Source: an uncultured Amphritea sp.
GTDB lineage: Bacteria > Pseudomonadota > Gammaproteobacteria > Pseudomonadales > Balneatricaceae
Assembly: GCF_937127095.1 (NCBI RefSeq)
Contig: NZ_CAKZLP010000054.1
Coordinates: 310,001 to 374,000 of the forward strand
DNA length: 64,000 nt
Direction: 5' to 3'
A model generated the notes under the pieces. That model had not been told where the DNA came from, ran no database searches, and saw only the letters and a program-made list of their open reading frames with translations. Positions 9,622-19,006 of this stretch are shown here, one piece after another; the stretch's first letter is position 1, and each line of letters starts with the position of its first letter. A program made the translations under genes and the position numbers.

Positions 9622-10572
9622 TCACAACACATTACCCAATGAACGCCTGGTAACAGACTTCGGAGGAAGGCAGGACAGCGCCCAGACACTCAGCACAAAG
9701 GGTGCGGTTAGCGGCAAAACCTCAAATAGTTGCAGCAACCGGGTCAGTAATACCGCCAGCAGCACGCCGCAGACAATGGTCAGCGGTCGAACATTACCGC
9801 GACAGTGCAATGCGAGGATCACCAACACGGCATTATAACTGTACATTCCCGACGCTATCTGCAGCATAGGAAAATCCAGCAGCATCGATATCACCAGACT
9901 CAGAATCACGGCAAACACCACGGCCAGCGCAGCCACTCTGGAGGCGATCAGCAAACCGGCCAGCAACAGCGCTCCACTGACACTACTGTTAAGAAATAGC
10001 ACCTGTCCGATAGCCAATAAAGCAGACCAGAACAAATGTGTCTCAATACCTGACCCACCTGCGGTAGCCGCAACCTCAGCGATGCCGGAATCAGACAGAT
10101 GCAGTGGACTGAAAAGCAGCCAAAACAACCAGGCCGACAGAATAAAGGGCGAGGTATAGGTGGGATACTTCAGTCTGTTTAAACAGTGCCCGATGATCGT
10201 TGCAATCAGCGTAGCGATTACCGTCACCATTAGCATCGTCAGCATGCACACCGTCGACCCGCTGACCGGCCATAAACAGCTCACAGCCAAACCAACCAGA
10301 GCACCATTAAAACCATACAGTCCCTGCCCCAACTGATCATACCGACCATTCGACCGACCGGGCAGCATCAGGGTACAAAACTGACTGACACCGCACCCAA
10401 GGATGGCCGCGACCGCCATCATCGGCGAGTAGATAACCACCGCAAGGATAAATAGCCCACCGGTCAGACGGTTATTCTGCAGCATAATCTGGCTGAAACT
10501 GGTTAACACACCACGCAGGAACGGGCCACGCCACAGCAGGCCCGGCCAGAACAAAGCATCATTGAAAAGCAT
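9622..10572 (-). CDS. Urea transporter (UT family)
   Basis: Integral membrane urea channel/transporter. The 316-residue protein has the two-fold internal repeat of the family: GLYGFNGALVGLA in the first half (about 85-97) and GMYSYNAVLVILAL in the second (about 245-258), plus a TSPFILSAWLFWLL segment (about 140-153) equivalent to the conserved PF loop. About ten membrane helices are visible. It lies on the same strand downstream of the Tsx-like gene and upstream of two phosphoribosyltransferase genes. Urea is a terminal product of purine breakdown, which fits the neighbourhood, but no urease or ureide genes are in the window. Regulation is not visible. Confidence 0.9.
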   Translation of the reverse strand: MLFNDALFWPGLLWRGPFLRGVLTSFSQIMLQNNRLTGGLFILAVVIYSPMMAVAAILGCGVSQFCTLMLPGRSNGRYDQLGQGLYGFNGALVGLAVSCLWPVSGSTVCMLTMLMVTVIATLIATIIGHCLNRLKYPTYTSPFILSAWLFWLLFSPLHLSDSGIAEVAATAGGSGIETHLFWSALLAIGQVLFLNSSVSGALLLAGLLIASRVAALAVVFAVILSLVISMLLDFPMLQIASGMYSYNAVLVILALHCRGNVRPLTIVCGVLLAVLLTRLLQLFEVLPLTAPFVLSVWALSCLPPKSVTRRSLGNVL

Positions 10573-10775
10573 AGGCAGACTCTTAAAAAAAGTACGCGGC
10601 TAAAGCGTTGAACATAAAAGCTCAGAAAAAACGATGAACGAAAAATGAGAGGGGCGCTATACCATCGGTAACGATCTGCCGGATACCGAAGGGGGGAGGC
10701 AGCAGCAGATCATTATGCAGAAAGATGGTTAAGCGCCAGGAATACACTCAATATTGAGCGATACCTTAAAACCGG

Positions 10776-11501
10776 TCAGAAATGCCATTTCAGCAGCAGT
10801 GCCGGGTTACGCTCGTCGACACCATCGATACCAAACTTATTGGTCCAGTAGGCGTACTCCACACCCACATATACCGGTGCTTTGGTGCCGATCAGTTTGC
10901 CAGCGTTCCATTTCAGCTGAGAGGTAAAGTTCATCTCTGAGGCTTTGTCCGACTCAGACGTGGTCCAGTCGATAAACCCGTCATAGAGAAACTCAGCGTC
11001 ACTCAAGGCAAATGGCAGCCCCCAGGTGAGTGTCAACTGAGTATCATTGGATGACTTATCATTATTGGCGCGGTACAGGTTGGCGTTAAAGTACTGAAAC
11101 CCTGGCACATCCAGGCTGACACCGACACCGGCAAGAAAGTTATCAAACCCCTCCCCGCTCTCCCAGGTTCCCGCCAACAGTACATCTTTCACCGGGCCAA
11201 AAGAGAGCTCACTACCGGTCAGACTGGACAGGCTCAAGCGGGGGGACAGCTCCATATAGTTTTCACTGCTACCGTTAGCCGATTGCAGCCGGTCGAGGAA
11301 GAAGAAGTTATCTCCCCAGCTGTGACCACTGGCGTGCTCAACTGTCACCACCTGACGGTCAGGATCACCCACCTCATAATCACTACCATTCAGATAACTC
11401 AGACTAAACGAGCTCCAAAGCATCTCGGCAGAGGCCATAGGAGAGATAGTTGAGATAATGGCACCAGCAAGTAGACAGGCAGAAGTTTGTACTGTTTTCA
11501 T
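10776..11501 (-). CDS. Tsx/OmpK-like nucleoside-specific outer-membrane channel
   Basis: Predicted outer-membrane beta-barrel for nucleosides or bases. Residues 1-25 are a signal peptide ending SPMASA. The mature part is rich in alternating beta strands and ends with a C-terminal aromatic (KWHF) as barrel proteins do. The block ELSPRLSLSSLTG followed by ELSFGPVKDV (about 83-105) closely matches the Vibrio OmpK/Tsx family. AAGGA lies eight bases before the ATG at 11501. The setting among purine permeases, deaminases and phosphoribosyltransferases supports nucleoside/base uptake. The upstream leader contains a 23-codon basic ORF. Substrate is inferred. Confidence 0.72.
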   Translation of the reverse strand: MKTVQTSACLLAGAIISTISPMASAEMLWSSFSLSYLNGSDYEVGDPDRQVVTVEHASGHSWGDNFFFLDRLQSANGSSENYMELSPRLSLSSLTGSELSFGPVKDVLLAGTWESGEGFDNFLAGVGVSLDVPGFQYFNANLYRANNDKSSNDTQLTLTWGLPFALSDAEFLYDGFIDWTTSESDKASEMNFTSQLKWNAGKLIGTKAPVYVGVEYAYWTNKFGIDGVDERNPALLLKWHF

Positions 11502-11527
11502 CTTAGGTTTCCTTATTGTTATATTTT

Positions 11528-11599
11528 TCAGTTTTTCAGACGTGCTTTTTTAAAGCGTTTCTTTTCAGATGCTTTTTTTAAACGTGGTTTTTTAAACAT
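11528..11599 (-). CDS. Putative 23-residue Lys/Arg-rich small protein or leader peptide
   Basis: Too short for usual ORF calling. On the minus strand an ATG at 11599 opens 23 codons ending in TGA at 11528, with AGGGA five bases upstream of the start. The peptide is extremely basic (13 of 23 residues Lys or Arg, one acid) and internally repetitive: FKKPRLKKA near the start and RFKKARLKN at the end. A hairpin (11611-11632) ends where the ribosome-binding site begins. The stop is 26 bp before the Tsx-like gene. It could be a translated leader, a small nucleic-acid-binding protein, or a chance ORF in an A-rich leader; the good ribosome-binding site and repeat structure favour translation. Confidence 0.45.
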   Translation of the reverse strand: MFKKPRLKKASEKKRFKKARLKN

Positions 11600-11610
11600 A
11601 CGTGTCCCTG

Positions 11611-11632
11611 CCGGCCATTTTTGGCCAGCATG
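11611..11632 (-). other. Hairpin abutting the ribosome-binding site of the basic 23-codon ORF
   Basis: On the minus strand TGCTGGCCA and TGGCCGGCA pair (one G-U) around a short A-rich loop, immediately followed by GGGACACGT and the ATG. No T-tract follows, so it is not a standard terminator. It could control translation or mark an RNA processing end. Confidence 0.45.
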
Positions 11633-11712
11633 AAGGGTAACGTTACACAGGGTAGTAAAGGGTTATGTCCGCTACAGATGATGCAGCGGACAGGGGCAGA
11701 CCGGGTCGCTGA

Positions 11713-13092
11713 TCAGCTGGCAGCCAGCTTTCTCGCCAGTGCTTTCTGTCGCTGGATCAATTGCGCGATATCGTAATCGACAATGGCCCCATCAATAACG
11801 CGCCACCGACCGGCAACCATGACTCTGTCGGCCTGATGAGCACCGCAGAGCACCAGCGCAGCCAGTGGGTCTCCGGCTCCGGCAAAGCGCAGCTCATCCA
11901 GTTTGAACAGCGCGATATCCGCCTGTTGTCCCACTTTAAGTGATCCCAGGTCATCCCGACCCAGACAGCGGGCAGAACCCTCGGTTGCCCACGAGAGCAC
12001 CTTCTGGTGAGTAATTTCAGCGGCATCATATTTAAGCCGACCGAGCAGGAATGCCTGACGCACCTCCTGAATCATATTGGAGCCATCATTAGACGCGGAA
12101 CCATCCACCCCCAGACCGACCGGACTGCCCGCACGTTCAAGATCCAGTGTCGGACACAAGCCCGACGCCAGCAGCATATTGGACGATGGGCAGTGGCAGA
12201 TACCGGTGCCCGCAGCGCCCAGACGACGTATCTCATCATCATTAAAGTGAATGCCGTGAGCCAGCCAGACCCGATCACTCAGCCAGCCGACTTTTTCCAG
12301 ATAATCCAGCGGCCGCAGACCAAACATTTTGATACAAAACGCGGTTTCATCATGGGTTTCCGCCAGATGGGTATGCAGACGCACATCATACTTCTGCGCC
12401 AGTTCAGCACTGGCCCGCATCAGGCTTTCACTCACCGAAAACGGCGAACAGGGTGCCAGGGCAACCCGGCTCATCGCGCCCGCTTCGGGCTGATGGTATC
12501 TGCTGATCAGACGCTCGCTGTCATCCAGAATGGTATCTTCATCCTGCACGGTAGACTGAGGCGGCAGACCGCCATCGTCCTCCCCGAGACTCATTGAGCC
12601 ACGGGTCAGATGCACCCTGACACCCAGTTTTTCAGCCTGCGCCATCTGAATATCGATGGCGTTTTCCAGCCCCTGAGGAAACAGGTAGTGATGATCACTG
12701 GCGGTGGTACACCCGGACAGCAGTAGCTCAGCCAACGCCACCTGCGTGGACACCTCGATCATCTCCTCACCCAGCTTAGCCCACACGGGATAGAGACTTT
12801 TCAGCCAGCTGAACAGGGATTTATTCAGCGCCTGTGGAAACGCCCGGGTGAGGGTCTGATAAAAGTGATGATGGCTGTTGATCAGTCCCGGCAGCAGCAC
12901 ATGTTCACGGGCATCAAACACCTCATCAACTGGCTGACCCGGGGCTGCACCACTGGCCAGCACTTCAACAATCGTCTGACCCTCTATCACCACGCCACCG
13001 GCACACGCACTATCCAGTGTTGCCAGAGGGTTTTTAATCCAGATACGCCGGGAACTATTCAACGTCTTCACTCCGTTAGCCAACTCATTCAT
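11713..13092 (-). CDS. 8-oxoguanine deaminase (amidohydrolase family)
   Basis: Cytosolic zinc amidohydrolase that deaminates 8-oxoguanine to urate, by analogy with the characterised Pseudomonas 8-oxoguanine deaminase. The 459-residue protein has the metal-binding HHHF near residue 75 followed by YQTLTRAFPQALNKSLF, then LHTHLAE (about 243), HGIHF (about 279) and GVDGSASND (about 328), the pattern of the cytosine/8-oxoguanine deaminase group. The ATG at 13092 lacks a clear ribosome-binding site; a later in-frame TTG behind CGGAG is an alternative. It lies 18 bp downstream of the purine permease, so the two almost certainly form an operon. Confidence 0.88.
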   Translation of the reverse strand: MNELANGVKTLNSSRRIWIKNPLATLDSACAGGVVIEGQTIVEVLASGAAPGQPVDEVFDAREHVLLPGLINSHHHFYQTLTRAFPQALNKSLFSWLKSLYPVWAKLGEEMIEVSTQVALAELLLSGCTTASDHHYLFPQGLENAIDIQMAQAEKLGVRVHLTRGSMSLGEDDGGLPPQSTVQDEDTILDDSERLISRYHQPEAGAMSRVALAPCSPFSVSESLMRASAELAQKYDVRLHTHLAETHDETAFCIKMFGLRPLDYLEKVGWLSDRVWLAHGIHFNDDEIRRLGAAGTGICHCPSSNMLLASGLCPTLDLERAGSPVGLGVDGSASNDGSNMIQEVRQAFLLGRLKYDAAEITHQKVLSWATEGSARCLGRDDLGSLKVGQQADIALFKLDELRFAGAGDPLAALVLCGAHQADRVMVAGRWRVIDGAIVDYDIAQLIQRQKALARKLAAS

Positions 13093-13110
13093 TAATACGA
13101 CGGGCAGTCA

Positions 13111-14580
13111 CTACCCATTTACATTTGCACAGAGAGAGGGGTTTTGTCCCTGCGGTGTCTTAGTGTCAACAACGCTCTCTTCAGTGCACTCTGGGGCACT
13201 TTCATCAATCCTCTCTGCATCCGTGTCTTTAGCCTCTTCCCCATCCATATTCATCGGCAGGATAAAGTTAAGAATAATGGCAGAAAGCGCACCTATGGTC
13301 AGTGGCGAACCGATAATATTTTTCAGGGTGCCCGGCATTGCAGACAGCACCTCGGGTACTGATGCCACACCCAGCCCCAGACCGATAGAGATCGCGGTAA
13401 TCAGCATGTTACGGCGATTCAGTCCCGCCTGAGCAATAATTTTAACCCCCGCCATCGCCACAGTACCAAACATAATCAGGGTCGCACCACCGAGTACCGG
13501 TTTTGGCATCTGTTGCAAGACACCACCCACTACCGGAAACAATCCCAACAATACCAGAATTCCGGCGATATACAGGGCCACATGACGGCTGGCAACACCG
13601 GTCAGCTGAATCACTCCGTTATTCTGACTGAAGGTGGTCATCGGCAGACTATTCAGGGTTGATGCGATCGCCGAGTTACAGCCATCCGCCAGCACACCCG
13701 CTTTAATCCGCTTAACATACACAGGCCCTGAAACCGGCTGGTTTGAAACCATACTGTTAGCGGTCAGGTCACCGGTGGTTTCCAGCGCAGTAATCAGATA
13801 GATAATGGCGATAGGCAGAAATGCGGCAAAATCAAAACTAAAACCATATTTAAACGGCACCGGAATGGCAATCAGAGACAGATCACTCAAGCCACTAAAA
13901 TCCACTTTTCCCATCGACCAGGCAGCAATAAAACCAAACGTCAGCCCGATGATCACGGCACTCAGGCGCAGCATCTGAATCTGAAAGCGGTTAAATACGA
14001 CTATCGTAATCAGTACGATACCCGCCAGCGCCAGATTGACCGGCGCGCCCATATCCGGGGCACCAAAACCACCGGCAATATCGGTCATTGAGACTTTAAT
14101 CAGAGACAGACCGATCAGGGTGATAATCGTACCGGTAACGACCGGGGTAATAATCCGTTTCAACTTATCAATAAAACGACTGAGGAATATTTCCACGAAG
14201 GCGCCGAAAAAACAGACACCAAAGATCGTTGACAGGATCTCTTCCGGGCCGCCGCCCTTACCTTTAACAATAAAGCCCGCCGCCAGAATCGAACTGAGGA
14301 AGGCAAAACTGGTGCCCTGCACACAGAGCAGACCCGAGCCTACCGGGCCGATTCGCCGCGCCTGAATAAAGGTGCCGATACCGGAGACAATCAACGCCAT
14401 ACTCACCAGATATGGGATCTCACTGCCCAGCCCCAGCACACCACCGACAATCAGAGTCGGGGTAATAATACCGATAAAACTTGCCAGTACATGCTGTAAA
14501 GCCGCAAAGGTTGAAACCGTCACCCCCGGCTTGTCATCAAGCCCGAAGACCAGCTGAATGGTTGAATTCTGTTTTGCCAT
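13111..14580 (-). CDS. NCS2 family xanthine (urate) permease, XanP/XanQ type
   Basis: Inner-membrane proton-coupled purine permease. It is 489 residues with 12-14 predicted helices. XanQ-type key motifs are visible: ALQHVLASF with the conserved His (about 28-36), GTSFAF (about 88), ETTGD (about 264-268, the substrate-binding Glu) and SQNNGVIQLTG (about 315-325). The C-terminal 45 residues are a hydrophilic, acidic tail. AGGG lies nine bases upstream of the ATG at 14580. It heads the minus-strand purine operon and is divergent from xdhA across a 599-bp region with two TGTATACAA-like palindromes. Xanthine versus urate cannot be settled by reading. Confidence 0.9.
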   Translation of the reverse strand: MAKQNSTIQLVFGLDDKPGVTVSTFAALQHVLASFIGIITPTLIVGGVLGLGSEIPYLVSMALIVSGIGTFIQARRIGPVGSGLLCVQGTSFAFLSSILAAGFIVKGKGGGPEEILSTIFGVCFFGAFVEIFLSRFIDKLKRIITPVVTGTIITLIGLSLIKVSMTDIAGGFGAPDMGAPVNLALAGIVLITIVVFNRFQIQMLRLSAVIIGLTFGFIAAWSMGKVDFSGLSDLSLIAIPVPFKYGFSFDFAAFLPIAIIYLITALETTGDLTANSMVSNQPVSGPVYVKRIKAGVLADGCNSAIASTLNSLPMTTFSQNNGVIQLTGVASRHVALYIAGILVLLGLFPVVGGVLQQMPKPVLGGATLIMFGTVAMAGVKIIAQAGLNRRNMLITAISIGLGLGVASVPEVLSAMPGTLKNIIGSPLTIGALSAIILNFILPMNMDGEEAKDTDAERIDESAPECTEESVVDTKTPQGQNPSLCANVNG

Positions 14581-15179
14581 AGTGACACACCCTACTTATT
14601 TTTATTGGTTGTCCGGCCTTGCTAAATGGCCAGTTTCTCACAAGCAGTCAGTCAGACTCATTGACTAACGAGTCCTAAAAGTAATCCAGACGGCATAAAT
14701 TGTCCACAAATAACACCATATCTTGTATCCACATTATGAAATACAGATTAGATCCAGTCCCCCATCCAGCGGTATTACAAACGCCATAGAGCCTCACTTA
14801 CCGCCACTATTAACTGATAACCCGGAACAGTTACTGTGGGAATCTTAAGGCGACAACGTTTCTTAACAATGGCGATACGGCCACCACTGACAGAGACTTT
14901 TATAAAGAAACACAAAACAAAATATGTATACAATAAATACCAAATAAAGGTATACAAAACAAAAAGAGCCTCACATCCAGATAATCGCTTCAACAAGAGT
15001 GGATAAAACAGAATATTTTCTGGCAAAAAAATAGTTTTACAGATAAAAATAGTAACTAAAAGGGTCGTTTTTCCAAGGATACGCCCGATCATAAGTTGAC
15101 TTGAAGGTCAGGTTTTAATTTAATGGTTAAAAATCGAACTAAACTCCAGTACACAATTACATAAAAAAGGAGGTCCACC
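14581..15179. other. Divergent control region between the permease operon and xdhABC-guaD
   Basis: 599 bp, AT-rich. It must contain promoters for both operons, but I cannot place a convincing -35/-10 pair. The clear signal is the pair of GTATAC-centred palindromes at 14924-14958. A weaker half-site (ttgtatcca) lies at 14723. The 105-codon minus ORF in this stretch looks non-coding. Confidence 0.6.
14924..14958. promoter_or_regulatory. Two GTATAC-centred palindromes, candidate GntR operators
   Basis: The sequences atgtatacaat (14924-14934) and ggtatacaaa (14949-14958) share the core GTATAC with centres 24 bp apart. The same core as ttgtatacaa sits in the promoter of the AzgA-type permease at 22369-22378, next to the GntR gene. 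A shared operator for the adjacent GntR/FCD protein is inferred. Confidence 0.5.
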
Positions 15180-16619
15180 TTGATCAGGTTCTTACTCAAT
15201 AAGGAACTGCGGGTCGAGCAACAGCTTGACCCCAACATGACGGTTCTTAACTACCTGCGCTCCAATCTAGGCAAGACGGGCACCAAAGAGGGTTGTGCAT
15301 CCGGTGACTGCGGCGCATGCACCGTGGTACTGGGTGAACTGGATGGCGATCGTATCCGTTACCGCAGTATCAACTCCTGCCTGACCTTTGTTGCCGCCCT
15401 GAACGGCAAACAACTGATAACGGTAGAAGACCTTAAACAGGGAGACGCCCTGCACCCGGCTCAACAGGCAATGGTGGATTGCCATGGCAGCCAGTGTGGT
15501 TTCTGTACGCCGGGTATCGTGATGTCGATGTTCGCGCTGGGGAAGAATGTTACCCACCCGGATAAGGAAGAGATCAATGAAGCGCTGGCGGGTAACCTTT
15601 GCCGCTGCACTGGTTATCGGCCGATCATTGAAGCTGCCGAAAAGATGTATGACGATGTCACCCCGGACAGCTTCACAGCAGAACAGGATGTGACGATTAC
15701 CAGACTGCGTGAAATACAACCACAGCAGCAGGCCGAACTCAGTGATGGCACCAGACGTTCCTTTAACCCAACCTCGGTTGCAGAGCTATCCAGTCTGTTA
15801 GAACAATACCCCGCTGCCCGCCTGCTGGCCGGTGGCACCGATCTGGCGCTGGAAGTCACGCAGTTTCACCGGGCCATAGAGACACTGATCTATATCGGTG
15901 ATATCCCTGAGCTGAAACAGATCAGCGTGACTGACCAGCAGATCGAACTAGGCGCCAGCGCTTCACTGAGCAGCTGCTACCACACCCTGAATAACGACTA
16001 CCCCGATTTTGGTGCCCTGCTGCACCGTTTTGCCTCACTGCAGATCCGCAATCAGGGAACTCTGGGTGGCAATATCGGCAACGCCTCCCCAATCGGCGAT
16101 TCGCCCCCCGTGCTGATCGCACTGGATGCACAACTGGTGCTGCGCAAAGGCAATCAGAGCCGCACCATCGATTTGCAGGACTACTTTATCGACTACAAAG
16201 TCACTGATCAGCAACCGGGCGAGTTTATCGAGAAGGTGATTGTGCCCCGGTCGGCCAACAGCGGTGAGTTCCGCAGCTATAAGATTTCCAAACGGATCGA
16301 CGACGATATCTCCGCCGTGCTCGGTTGTTTTAATCTGAAAATCAGCGACGGCGTGGTCGAGTCAGCCCGCATCGCCTTTGGCGGTATGGCAGCGATTCCC
16401 AAACGCGCCAGCCTCTGTGAACAGGCACTCGTGGGCGCCCCCTGGACGATGGCAACCATTGAGCTGGCCAAAGCAGCACTGCAACAGGATTTCAACCCGA
16501 TCTCAGATTTCCGCGCCTCAAAGGAATATCGCCTGCTGGTCGCAAGCAACATGCTGACCCGCTATTTCATTGAGATTGAAACCCCAGACGTCGAAACACG
16601 GGTAACTGCATATGTCTAA
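15180..16619 (+). CDS. xdhA: Xanthine dehydrogenase small subunit (2Fe-2S and FAD)
   Basis: Electron-transfer subunit of xanthine dehydrogenase, which oxidises hypoxanthine to xanthine to urate. The start is TTG at 15180, chosen because a near-perfect AAGGAGGT lies five bases upstream. The first ferredoxin-like [2Fe-2S] site is CASGDCGAC (about 39-47), and the second is CGFCTPG and CRCTGYRP (about 108 and 145). The FAD domain shows LLAGGTDLALEV (about 219) and LGGNIGNASPIGD (about 295). Length (479 aa) suits a bacterial XdhA. Its stop overlaps the xdhB start by 8 bp, indicating translational coupling. Confidence 0.96.
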   Translation: MIRFLLNKELRVEQQLDPNMTVLNYLRSNLGKTGTKEGCASGDCGACTVVLGELDGDRIRYRSINSCLTFVAALNGKQLITVEDLKQGDALHPAQQAMVDCHGSQCGFCTPGIVMSMFALGKNVTHPDKEEINEALAGNLCRCTGYRPIIEAAEKMYDDVTPDSFTAEQDVTITRLREIQPQQQAELSDGTRRSFNPTSVAELSSLLEQYPAARLLAGGTDLALEVTQFHRAIETLIYIGDIPELKQISVTDQQIELGASASLSSCYHTLNNDYPDFGALLHRFASLQIRNQGTLGGNIGNASPIGDSPPVLIALDAQLVLRKGNQSRTIDLQDYFIDYKVTDQQPGEFIEKVIVPRSANSGEFRSYKISKRIDDDISAVLGCFNLKISDGVVESARIAFGGMAAIPKRASLCEQALVGAPWTMATIELAKAALQQDFNPISDFRASKEYRLLVASNMLTRYFIEIETPDVETRVTAYV

Positions 16620-18972
16620 TCATAAGAAAAAAGCCAGCTATGAAGCGATGCTGGAACTGGTCAAACAGGATTTGAAAACCGGTGTTGGCCGCAGTGTTAA
16701 GCACGAGAGTGCCGCTAAACAGGTCAGTGGTGAAGCGATCTACATCGATGACCGGCTGGAGTTTCCTAACCAGTTGCACGTCTATGCACGGATGGCTGAC
16801 AAAGCCCATGCCCGGATCACCCGTATCGACACCAGCCCCTGTTACGACTTTCCCGGCGTTGCCATTGCGATCACCGCTGAGGATATCCCAGGTATTAAGG
16901 ATATCGGTGCATTGAAGCCCGGCGATCCGCTGCTGGTTGAAGACCTGGTTGAATATTTCGGTCAGCCGGTGCTGGCCGTCGCAGCTAATGATCATGAAAC
17001 CGCCCGTATGGCGGCGATGGCAGCCATCGTGGAATATGAAGAGCTGGAACCGGTGCTCTCGGTCGAACAGGCCTTTAACAGCAACCATTTTGTCAGTGAT
17101 CCGCACACCCACAAACGGGGTGACTCAGTGGCGGCGCTGGCAGCGGCAAAGCACAGAATTTCCGGCAGTGTGCATATCGGTGGTCAGGAACATTTCTATC
17201 TGGAAACTCAGATCGCGTCCGTAATGCCCACCGAAGATGGCGGCATGATTGTTTATTCATCCACCCAGAACCCCACCGAAGTGCAAAAACTGGTGGCCGA
17301 AGTACTGGATATCCCGTTTAACAAAGTGCAACTGGATATGCGCCGTATGGGCGGTGGTTTTGGCGGTAAAGAGACACAGGCCGCAGGCCCGGCCTGTATC
17401 GCAGCGGTGGTTGCCAAACTGACCGGGCGTCCGGCCAAAATGCGCCTGCCACGGATGGAAGATATGATGATGACCGGCAAACGGCATCCATTCTTCAATC
17501 AGTACGAGGTCGGCTATGACGAGAACGGCAGAATAACCGGCTGTGAGATGAAGCTGGCGGGCAACTGCGGCAACTCCCCTGACCTGTCAGACTCCATCGT
17601 TGACCGGGCGATGTTCCACAGTGATAACGGTTACTACCTGGGTGATGCCACCATCACCGGCTATCGCTGTAAAACCAACACCGCCTCGAATACCGCCTAT
17701 CGTGGATTTGGCGGTCCTCAGGGGCTGATCATGCCAGAGATCATTCTCGATGAGATCGCCCGTAATCTGGGCAAAGATCCACTGGAGGTGCGTAAACACA
17801 ACCTCTATGGCGAAGCGGGACGCGACACCACCCACTACTTCCAGAAAGTAGAAGATAACGTGCTGCCGGAGATGCTCGAAGATCTTGAACAGAGTAGTGA
17901 TTATCAGCAGCGTCGCAACGAGATCAAAGCCTACAACGCCAGCAGCCCTATCCTGAAAAAAGGTCTGGCACTGACCCCGGTCAAATTTGGTATATCCTTC
18001 ACCGCCACCTTCCTTAACCAGGCGGGTGCTCTGATCCATATCTACACCGACGGTAGTATCCACCTCAATCACGGTGGCACCGAGATGGGCCAGGGTCTGA
18101 ATACCAAGGTGGCGCAGATTGTAGCGGAAGAGTTTCAGGTGGATTTTGATACCATCCAGATCACCTCAACCAACACAGAAAAAGTACCCAACACCTCACC
18201 AACAGCGGCCTCCTCCGGCGCAGATCTGAACGGTAAGGCGGCCCAGAACGCTGCCCGCACCATCAAACAGCGGCTGGTTGAGTTTGCCGTCAGTCACTTT
18301 AAAGTGACCGAAGAGGATGTTGAGTTCCGTAACAACCATGTGCTGATCCGCGATCAGCTGATGCCCTTTGCTGACTTCATTCAGCTGGCCTATTTCAATC
18401 AGGTGTCGCTCTCCAGCACCGGATTCTACCGCACACCGAAGATCTTCTATGATCGGGAAAAAGCCAGCGGCCGCCCCTTCTACTACTTTGCCTATGGTGC
18501 TGCCTGCAGCGAGGTGGTGATCGATACTCTGACCGGCGAATATAAGATCCTGCGGGTCGACATTCTCCACGATGTCGGTGCCTCACTGAATCCGGCTATC
18601 GATATCGGTCAGGTAGAGGGCGCATTCGTGCAGGGCGCCGGCTGGCTAACCACAGAAGAGCTGGTGTGGAATGATAAGGGACGACTGATGACCTCCGGCC
18701 CGGCCGGTTACAAAATCCCTGCCGTCACCGACATGCCAATTGACTTCCGCGTCCGTCTGGTGGAAAACCGCAAAAACAGAGAGGACACCGTGTTCCACTC
18801 CAAAGCGGTGGGTGAGCCACCGTTCATGCTGGGGATCTCGGTGTTCTGCGCCATCAAAGACGCTATCGCCAGCATCGGCGACTATCGTAGCAGTCCGGCG
18901 CTGGATGCTCCGGCAACACCGGAGCGGGTACTCTGGGCGGTTCGTGAACAGCAGATCGCCGGGGCAAAATGA
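16612..18972 (+). CDS. xdhB: Xanthine dehydrogenase molybdopterin-binding large subunit
   Basis: Catalytic molybdenum subunit (786 aa) that forms an A2B2-type complex with XdhA. Visible family motifs are GGQEHFYLETQ (about 184), MRRMGGGFGGKE (about 243), AYRGFGGPQG (about 364), GGTEMGQGLN (about 485) and KAVGEPPFMLG (about 729), which holds the catalytic Glu. The ATG lies inside the end of xdhA (overlap ATGTCTAA). The xdhC ATG follows 34 bp later behind its own AGGAG. Confidence 0.96.
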   Translation: MSNHKKKASYEAMLELVKQDLKTGVGRSVKHESAAKQVSGEAIYIDDRLEFPNQLHVYARMADKAHARITRIDTSPCYDFPGVAIAITAEDIPGIKDIGALKPGDPLLVEDLVEYFGQPVLAVAANDHETARMAAMAAIVEYEELEPVLSVEQAFNSNHFVSDPHTHKRGDSVAALAAAKHRISGSVHIGGQEHFYLETQIASVMPTEDGGMIVYSSTQNPTEVQKLVAEVLDIPFNKVQLDMRRMGGGFGGKETQAAGPACIAAVVAKLTGRPAKMRLPRMEDMMMTGKRHPFFNQYEVGYDENGRITGCEMKLAGNCGNSPDLSDSIVDRAMFHSDNGYYLGDATITGYRCKTNTASNTAYRGFGGPQGLIMPEIILDEIARNLGKDPLEVRKHNLYGEAGRDTTHYFQKVEDNVLPEMLEDLEQSSDYQQRRNEIKAYNASSPILKKGLALTPVKFGISFTATFLNQAGALIHIYTDGSIHLNHGGTEMGQGLNTKVAQIVAEEFQVDFDTIQITSTNTEKVPNTSPTAASSGADLNGKAAQNAARTIKQRLVEFAVSHFKVTEEDVEFRNNHVLIRDQLMPFADFIQLAYFNQVSLSSTGFYRTPKIFYDREKASGRPFYYFAYGAACSEVVIDTLTGEYKILRVDILHDVGASLNPAIDIGQVEGAFVQGAGWLTTEELVWNDKGRLMTSGPAGYKIPAVTDMPIDFRVRLVENRKNREDTVFHSKAVGEPPFMLGISVFCAIKDAIASIGDYRSSPALDAPATPERVLWAVREQQIAGAK

Positions 18973-19006
18973 CCCTTTCGCTAACGCACATTGCAGGAGC
19001 ATTGTT

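Noticed and set aside
14581..14780. Purine riboswitch upstream of the permease or xdhA
   Set aside because: No purine-riboswitch core or pairing pattern that I recognise; only a simple short hairpin near 14660.
14775..15092. 105-codon minus ORF in the purine control region
   Set aside because: AT-rich, no ribosome-binding site, spans the palindromes; the hydrophobic peptide has no family features.
18740..19006. Upstream extension of xdhC
   Set aside because: Overlaps the xdhB frame, which has the catalytic Glu there; AGGAG marks the start at 19007.
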